A stretch of DNA of 6,029 nt, taken from positions 1-6,029 of the forward strand of contig CAJMPE010000121.1 in NCBI GenBank assembly GCA_905215275.1. Direction: 5' to 3'. Below the pieces are notes generated by a model. The model was not told the origin of the DNA and ran no database searches. It was given only the letters and a program-made list of their open reading frames with translations. This document shows, one piece after another, positions 5,454 through 6,029 of this stretch; within the stretch, counting starts at the first letter, position 1; each line of letters begins with the position of its first letter. Source of the stretch: an uncultured bacterium (lineage in GTDB: Bacteria; Actinomycetota; Coriobacteriia; Coriobacteriales; Coriobacteriaceae). Both the position numbers and the translations under genes were made by a program.

Positions 5454-5471
5454 GCTTGCTAAGGAGTGCCC

Positions 5472-6029
5472 ATGGGCGTCGTCGATCCCTTTTCTGTTGC
5501 TCGGGCCGCGGGGCTTGAGCTGATCGGGAAGTCCGAGGGTCTCACGCTCACCGACGGCACGATGGAGCTGTGTGCCGATTTTACCCGCATGCTTCCGCGG
5601 CTCAAGCGGGGCCGTCTGCAGCAAGAGCTGTTGGTAAAGGCTGCGCGCACAAAAGGCATCGAGCAACCATGGGCGATTGATGCCACGGCGGGCTTTGGCG
5701 AGGATTCGCTGCTGCTGGCGGCCGCGGGCTTTACCGTCGATCTGTATGAGCAGGATTGCGTGATCGCGGCGCTCCTCAAGGATGCTTTGGATCGCGCGGC
5801 AGATGAACCGGCGCTTGCGACAGCCGTGGCGCGCATGCGCTTGCATGCGGGCGAGGACAGCATTGCCGGCCTTCGCCATACAGCTGAGTTGATCGGGCGG
5901 GGCGAGCTTGCCGCTCCCGATGCGGTGTACCTGGACCCCATGTTTCCCGAGCGCACCAAGAGCGCGGCGGTGAAAAAGAAGTTCCAACTCTTGCACCATT
6001 TGGAACAGCCGTGTGCCGATGAGGAGGCG
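5472..6029 (+). CDS. rsmJ: 16S rRNA (guanine-N2)-methyltransferase, RsmJ type (5' part; runs off right edge)
   Basis: The first 186 codons are present, with no stop before the edge. In E. coli, RsmJ methylates N2 of G1516 in 16S rRNA using S-adenosylmethionine. Recognisable landmarks in order are LPRLKRGRLQQELLVKAA (41-58), corresponding to the E. coli HRRKFGGGRGEAVAKAVG stretch; the SAM-binding motif I AIDATAGFGEDSLLLA (68-83; E. coli VDATAGLGRDAFVLA); an acidic LYEQD (91-95) with VIAALLKDAL (97-106); and the hallmark VYLDPMFPERTKSAAVKKK (152-170; E. coli VYLDPMFPHKQKSALVKKE). About 60 C-terminal residues should lie beyond the window. The N-terminal domain is shorter and more divergent than in E. 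coli. The ATG has AAGGAG (5461-5466) 5 bases upstream. Its target base in this lineage is inferred by homology only. Confidence 0.88.
   Translation, partial: MGVVDPFSVARAAGLELIGKSEGLTLTDGTMELCADFTRMLPRLKRGRLQQELLVKAARTKGIEQPWAIDATAGFGEDSLLLAAAGFTVDLYEQDCVIAALLKDALDRAADEPALATAVARMRLHAGEDSIAGLRHTAELIGRGELAAPDAVYLDPMFPERTKSAAVKKKFQLLHHLEQPCADEEA

Noticed and set aside
5439..5999. Minus-strand open frames opposite rsmJ
   Set aside because: Basic, low-complexity products with no family features; the plus strand encodes a clear RsmJ with a good start.

Overview
The window looks like chromosomal DNA of a high-GC Gram-positive gut bacterium of the Coriobacteriia, most likely Collinsella or a close relative. 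This is inferred from GC-rich codon third positions, consistent AAGGAG-type ribosome binding sites 4 to 6 bases from the starts, and the style of the intergenic palindromes. No marker gene proves the genus. The content is mostly ordinary: two membrane transporters, a LysR-type regulator, two rRNA methyltransferases and two small membrane proteins of unknown function. There is no CRISPR array, phage module, transposase, tRNA or rRNA gene.

Layout. The 28-codon start of an unidentified gene runs off the left edge (minus strand, 85 to 1). Next is an EamA/DMT-family transporter (minus, 1076 to 174), divergent across a 158-bp control region from a LysR-type regulator (plus, 1235 to 2101). The usual reading of this arrangement is that the regulator controls the transporter. 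The regulator converges, with a 27-bp gap, on a MATE-family multidrug/Na+ antiporter (minus, 3511 to 2129). Upstream of the MATE gene, between it and the divergent rlmA-like 23S rRNA guanine methyltransferase gene (plus, 3690 to 4505), lies a perfect 24-bp inverted repeat with a 10-nt loop. This is the most striking non-coding object in the window. After rlmA come an overlapping pair of alternative hairpins and then a strong intrinsic terminator, shared with a convergent gene for a four-helix membrane protein (minus, 5035 to 4634). Then, on the plus strand, come a 47-residue single-helix membrane protein with a very strong ribosome binding site (5265 to 5408) and the start of an rsmJ-like 16S rRNA guanine methyltransferase (from 5472, running off the right edge).

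How the parts fit. The left half is a transport and efflux neighbourhood with local regulation. The right half holds two rRNA base-modification enzymes separated by small membrane proteins. No single pathway joins them, and most genes appear to be transcribed singly. I found no convincing new biological system. The best leads are the two REP-like palindromic elements around rlmA, the unannotated 47-residue protein in front of rsmJ, and the hairpin between them.
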